64,000 nucleotides of DNA from assembly GCA_013397455.1 (NCBI GenBank), contig VYZB01000272.1, positions 124,001 through 188,000 on the forward strand. The letters are read 5' to 3'. This document shows positions 59,428 through 64,000 of the stretch, piece by piece. Position numbers and translations under genes: made by a program. Origin of the DNA: Crotophaga sulcirostris (lineage: Eukaryota > Chordata > Aves > Cuculiformes > Crotophagidae). The notes beneath the pieces were generated by a model. That model ran no database searches, was not told the DNA's origin, and saw nothing but the letters and a program-made list of their open reading frames with translations. The first letter of the stretch is position 1, and every line of letters begins with the position of its first letter.

Positions 59428-59780
59428 GTGCTAACCCATGTACCTAAACACCACATTCACATGGCTTTTAAATCTCTACGGGGTGGTGACTCCACCACTT
59501 CCCTGCGCAGCCTGTTCCAGTGCTTGACAGCCCTTTTGGTGAAGGAATATTTCCTAATATCCAAATTAAACCTCCTCTGGCACAACTTGAGGCCATTTCC
59601 TCTCATCCCATCGCTTGTTATTTGGGAGAAGAGACCATCACCCCCCTCACTACAACCTCCCTTCTGGGAGCTGCAGAGAGCGATGAGGTCTCCTCTCAGC
59701 CTTCTCTTTGCCGGACTAAACAGCCCCAGGTCCCTCAACGGCTCCCATAACCTCCATATTCCAGCCCCTTCCCCTGCTTG
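59428..59780 (-). mobile_element. CR1 3' region lacking its extreme 3' tail
   Basis: On the minus strand it covers 'ttgagggacctggggctgtttagtccggcaaag' (59740 region), 'aggaaatggcctcaagttgtgccagaggagg', 'ttaatttggatattaggaaatattccttcacc' and 'ggtggagtcaccacc', reaching 'catgggttagcac' at 59428. The last ~60 bases and the octamer tail that should follow are missing, so it is deleted at the 3' side. A 119-codon minus-strand frame (59816-59457) is still open and shows [20 protein letters not shown] and [19 protein letters not shown], the CR1 ORF2 C-terminus. Confidence 0.92.
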
Positions 59781-61009
59781 CTGAGCATGGACCTGCTTGG
59801 GGTGGACTATCTCCAACCCCCTGGTGTGGAGTGGCCGTGCTGCAGGAAGGATGGGATCTGGGGGATGCAGGAGGTAGTAGGATTTAGGTTGCTGGCAATC
59901 AGGGAACTCAGCTGAGATGGGAAGAGGGGAGTGGGAGTATTTGCTGGTGGAATTGGTCCTGAGCTGGAGTTAGATCCCCTCTCCAAAGGACCCACTCAAT
60001 TTTAGTGCTGCATCCTGTCAATTTCTGACAGCTCTGGGAAAGATTTAAACCCCTGGATGGTGTAGAACTCCTGCTCCTCAAACATCCGTGGGGAGGTGGG
60101 CATGCCCTGGACATGCACAGCGGTGTGACACTGAGATCATTTTTAAGATACAACTGATAGGATGAGGAGGGGTTGTGGAACCTCGGCAAAGTCTCTGCAC
60201 AAGGTTGGCACTTGAGCAGCTGTGGTTGGTGGCCATCCTTCCCTGCTGTGCCAGCCCACGGTTTGGTGCCACTTTGTGGTGTGCTGTGCCCGGACCTGGT
60301 CTACCTGGGGGATAGCCCAAACCTGATTTGAGCTGTTCTGAGAGGCTGGCAGGGCTGACCAGATCCAGGAGGACATCCAAGTGGGGAGAAGGAACAGACA
60401 AAGCTGGACTTTTCCCAAGCACTCAAACCAATGCAAAAGCTGGACAACAGATGTATGTTTGCAGAAGATGGATGTTTGCGGCAGCTAAACCGTTGTGCTG
60501 TGGCCTTTGGTGGATGCACGGTTTAGTAGCATGGCCTTATTCCCAAAGCACCACCCTGCTTCCTCCTCGCCTTAGGGATTGGGACCACCCACGCGTGGAA
60601 GCGTTTCTGGGTACCAGCCCTGTTGCCCACAGCAGCCTACCAGCTGCACCCTGGGGCAGTGGGGAGCAACCACCATGCCTCCTGCATGGCCTCAGGCTTA
60701 AACACGAGTAGGGACGCAACTGCTCATTGCCTGGATTGCCACCACCAGTCCTCAGAACTCCCTTCCTTCGTCCCCTGCTTTTCCTGGATTGCCAGCGAGG
60801 AATGCAGCAGGGAAGCAAGTTCATTCCTTTATCTATAGCTGAGCACAAAGTCTGAGTGTAACACGTAATCACATTGTCAAGGATGCTATCAGGCAGCAAC
60901 GTGGGGTTTGTATGTTCTGACTCCCCTGAAAGGGATGTTTGTCATAAATGGCTTTCTTGCCCCAAAGCTATTTATCATATGGGTACTGGGTACTAAGCCT
61001 CTTGAGTCA
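59781..61009. other. Unique non-coding DNA
   Basis: Moderately GC-rich spacer upstream of the largest CR1. Overlapping frames at 60.3-60.9 kb on both strands show no domain. Confidence 0.5.
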
Positions 61010-62609
61010 CAAGATAGTGAAGGTGAAGGTCCAGTGATCCACGAGGATGTGGTTGGAGACCTGCTTGGCCAATTGGATGTTCAAAAGTCTATGGGGTTGA
61101 ATGAGATACACCCAGGAGTGTTGAGGGAACTGGCAGGGATCCTTGCCAAACCCCTTTCCCTCATCTTTCAGAAGTCCTCGCTGACTGGGGAAGTGCCACT
61201 CGACTGGAGACTGGCAAGTGTTATTCCCAGTTACAAGAAGGGCCAGAGGGAGGATCCAGGAAATTACAGATCTGTCAGCTTCACCTCGGTACCGGGGAAG
61301 GTCATGGAGCAGATCATCTTGAGTGCTATCACACAGCACATGCAAGACAGCCAGGTGATCAGGCCAAGTCAACATGAGTTCATGAAAGGCAGGTCCTGTC
61401 AGACCAGCCTGATCTCCTTCTATGACAGGGTTACCCGGTTAATGGACGAGGGAAAGGCTGTGGATGTGGTGTGCCTGGGCTTTGGTAAAGCCTTTGACAG
61501 CGTTTCTCACAATATTGTGCTTGAGAAACTGGCTGCCATTGGCCTGGACTGGCGCACCCTCTGCTGGGTAAAAAACTGGCTGGATGACCGGGCCCAAAGG
61601 GTGGTGGGGAATGGAGTCAAATCCAGTTGGAGGCCGGTCAGGAGTGGCATCCGCGAGGGTTCGGTGCTGGGTCCAGTCCTGTTAAATATCTTTATCAACG
61701 ATCTGGATGAGGGAATTGAGTGCACCCTTAGCAAGTTTGCAGATGACACTAAGCTGGGTGGCAGTGTCAACCTGCTTGAAGGAAGGGAGGCTCTGCAGAG
61801 GGATCTGGACAGGCTGGATCGATGGGCTGGAACCAATGGGATGAGGTTCAACAAGACCAAGTGCCGAGTTCTGCACTTGGGACACAACAACCCCAGGCAG
61901 CGTTACAGGCTTGGGGAAGACTGACTGGAGAGCTGCCTGTCAGAGGAGGACCTGGGGGTGTTGATTGACAGTGGCTGAATGTGAGCCAGCAGTGGCCCAG
62001 GTGACCAAGGCACCTTGGCCTGTATCGAAAACAGTGTGGCCGGCAGGAGGAGGGATGTGATTGTGCCCCTGCACTCAGCATTGGTGAGGCCGCATCTCAA
62101 GTCCTGGGTTCAGTTTTGCGCCCCTCACTCCAAGAAGGACACTGAGGGGCTGGAGCGCGTCCAGAGAAGGGAACGGAGCTGGGGAAGGGTCTGGAGAACA
62201 GAGGTTCTGGGAGCGACTGAGGGGCCGGGGACTGTTTAGGTGGAGAAGAGAAGACTGAGGGGAGACCTCATCGCTCTCTGCAGCTCCCGGAAAGGAGGTT
62301 GTGGTGAGGTGGGTGCTGGGCTCTTCTCCCAAGTAACAAGCGATGGGATGAGAGGAAACAGCCTCAGGTTGCACCAGGGGAGGTTTAAATTGGATATTAG
62401 GAACAATTTCTTTGCTGGAAGAGTGGTGAAGCACTGGCAGAGGCTTCCCAGGGCAGTGGTGGAGTCTCCATCCCTGGAGGGGTTCAAAGAACATGTAGAT
62501 GTGGCACCTGGCAACATGGTTTAGTAGGTACAGTGGGGTTGCACTGACGGTTGGACTGGATGAGCTTAGAGATCTTTTCCTTAATGATCCTTAACCTTAA
62601 CGATTCCAT
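61010..62609 (+). mobile_element. CR1 LINE, 5'-truncated, best-preserved copy
   Basis: The plus-strand CR1 is about 1.6 kb. It starts just before the reverse-transcriptase domain of ORF2 (from about 61018, '[20 protein letters not shown]'), contains the whole palm region and the ORF2 C-terminus, and carries a short 3' UTR. It ends 'gttggactggatgagcttagagatcttttcc' and a degraded octamer-like tail (gatccttaaccttaacgattccata). The endonuclease domain and ORF1 are absent, as expected from 5' truncation during target-primed reverse transcription. It closes a CR1 cluster beginning at 57.5 kb. Confidence 0.96.
61018..62524 (+). pseudogene. CR1 ORF2 reverse transcriptase pseudogene
   Basis: The frame is open from an ATG at 60908 (about 36 codons of non-CR1 lead-in) to a TGA at 61922-61924, 338 codons. 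The same frame continues past stops to 62524. Family features in order are [49 protein letters not shown] (fingers), [15 protein letters not shown], motif A '[16 protein letters not shown]' with the catalytic Asp replaced by Gly (residue 191, codon 61478-61480), and motif B '[21 protein letters not shown]' where PQG has become REG (residues 248-251). These are followed by motif C 'FADDTKLGG' (residues 277-285, Asp pair intact) and the C-terminal [14 protein letters not shown]. Stops are at 61922, 61973, 61979 and 62237. The two middle stops lie in a short frame-shifted patch. The product would be inactive. The enzyme family copies CR1 RNA at the nicked target. Confidence 0.92.
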
Positions 62610-64000
62610 ACTTCCCACAGGGATTTTATAGAATAGATTTTTCAGAACTGGGGAATGCTGATAGATGCAAAACATGTCCTTCATTTAGGTGAGAAATCAG
62701 TAGCATAACCAAGGATGACTTCTGCATTTAAAAAGCCAGGGAAAATGTTGATATCTGCCTTCTCAAAGAAACCAAAGGTAGCAAACTCCAAACCCCACCC
62801 ATCGATGTAAATACAGGAAAATAATAAAAGTAGCCAAGACTTTTTAATGCTGAAGTAAGGCTTCAGGTGTTCTTTAAAGTTCAGATTGTTTTTCCATACG
62901 TGAAGTACCAATAGGATTTCTGTATGACTTGTAAGAAATTTGTTTAAAGGATCTAATGAGTCCGGGCTGTCTGCGTCACGGAACCTCATGCCTGCCGTGT
63001 GTACCATGCTCTGCCAAGTGGGGCTGCATGGTTCTCGAGAAGATGCCGTAACCACCATGAGACTTACTATAAATGGTTCAAATGTGTTGATTTTGTTCTG
63101 TACAGCTCTATCAGCATATCCCAGATATGAAAGGATGAAAAGAAATGTGTTTTTCTTAAAGGAGACAGTTTGTATGTTGGAGTTCTCAGGACACTGGCAG
63201 AGTCCAGCTGTTTTATCTCAGTTTATCTTACTTTATTCATTTGTGGTTTTATTTTTTTTTTCCTTTTAAATTAAAGTTTAGTGCTAAAGCAATTGATAGA
63301 AGTGGAATGCTGCAGAGTAGAAGTCTTAATGATGGTAAATACTTTGAGGAGAAAGGATTTCATGTTGGTTTGGCCATAAACAACCCTTCCATGCTGAGCA
63401 GGGCAGCTGGATGGTGAAGCTGAGGCTGACTCATTCACTGCCTTTGCTTCTTTGCCCAATGAAAATCCCATCTTGTTATTGATGTGAGGATAAAGAGCAG
63501 ATGCATACAGCAAAATACAGCTTATTAAATGGTGGTTTTGATTGGTTAATTATTTTCTCTGCAGTAATCGTGGATCAGGGCTGCAACTGCCGTTTTCAGA
63601 TTTCACAGGTTCCTTTCTGCTGCTGTAGAAGTGAGTCAGTACAGTTCCTGCTTTGATTTACAAAATTGGATTTTAATCTCTTTGAAACCATTATGCTAAA
63701 TCAATTTTTAACATAGTGGAGCATGGAGGTACAAAGCCCCTCTTGTTCTCCAGTCGCTGACTCTTTGGATGAGTGAGCACCATACAAACAAGACTTAATC
63801 GGTATCTACACAGAAGAGCTTTACCAGGGTGGAAATGCAGTTTTGCTCTGTTACAACGATGAGCTCCTGTGGTGCAGACAAAGGAAATGCAGGTAAAGTT
63901 GTGTTTGCTGCTACTGTGAAGCAAGCCGTCCTCCAGCAATGCAGCAGGAGTGCAGGAGAGGTGCAGCTGAAGGCAATGGCTGTGCCAGCAGCTCTGGCTG
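62610..64000. other. Unique non-coding DNA
   Basis: No mobile element or gene is recognised after the CR1. T-rich sequence occurs at 63250-63268. Open frames up to 125 codons have no domain. Confidence 0.55.

Noticed and set aside
1..64000. tRNA, rRNA, CRISPR arrays, bacterial operons, endogenous retrovirus LTRs
   Set aside because: I looked for these on both strands and saw no cloverleaf B-box pattern, no spaced direct repeats, no operon structure and no paired LTR ends or retroviral gene motifs.

Overview
The window reads as vertebrate, almost certainly avian, nuclear DNA. The main evidence is the dense set of CR1 (chicken repeat 1) non-LTR retrotransposon 3' ends: I recognise 27 copies or fragments, 14 on the plus strand and 13 on the minus strand. 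By my boundaries they cover about 11.5 kb of 64 kb. Many end in the 8-bp tail repeats typical of CR1 (ATTCTATG-like or ATACTGTG-like). There is no bacterial gene organisation, no operon, no rRNA or tRNA gene and no CRISPR array. The species cannot be named from the sequence.

I found no host protein-coding gene or exon that I can support. The only convincing protein homology is to CR1 ORF2 (endonuclease/reverse transcriptase), and every copy is broken. The best is at 61.0-62.6 kb: about 500 codons in one frame, with four in-frame stops and a catalytic-position Asp replaced by Gly. A second, at 23.9-25.0 kb on the minus strand, joins the end of the endonuclease domain directly to the end of the reverse transcriptase, with the middle missing. 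The window is most likely intergenic or deep intronic.

Layout: 0-9 kb is mostly unique with four CR1 pieces (3.4, 5.3, 6.8 and 8.8 kb). 9-18.5 kb is mostly unique, with a long CR1 3' end at 11.9-12.7 kb and an AT-rich, possibly conserved block at 17.8-18.0 kb. 18.5-30.2 kb is CR1-rich and holds the rearranged elements: a CR1 piece with an inverted duplication at 22.2 kb, a non-CR1 unit duplicated about 1 kb apart, and the internally deleted CR1. 30-41.8 kb alternates unique DNA with seven CR1 pieces. 41.8-49.3 kb has four CR1 pieces and one probable hAT-type miniature DNA transposon (46.24-46.45 kb). 49.3-57.5 kb is largely unique apart from one very old CR1/L3-like fragment near 55.2 kb. 57.5-62.6 kb is the densest CR1 cluster, ending in the best-preserved copy.

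The CR1 copies fall into visible groups by tail and 3' sequence: (A) a common group with ATTCTATG-type tails, 11 copies; (B) a group with ATACTGTG tails, 4 copies; (C) a group with 'ATAGAATGTCCTGAGTTGG' at the (reverse-complement) end, 3 copies; (D) older, mixed forms. No exciting new gene system is evident. The items most worth a second look are the rearranged CR1 copies, the hAT-like element, the duplicated unknown unit, and several AT-rich blocks that look like conserved non-coding elements.
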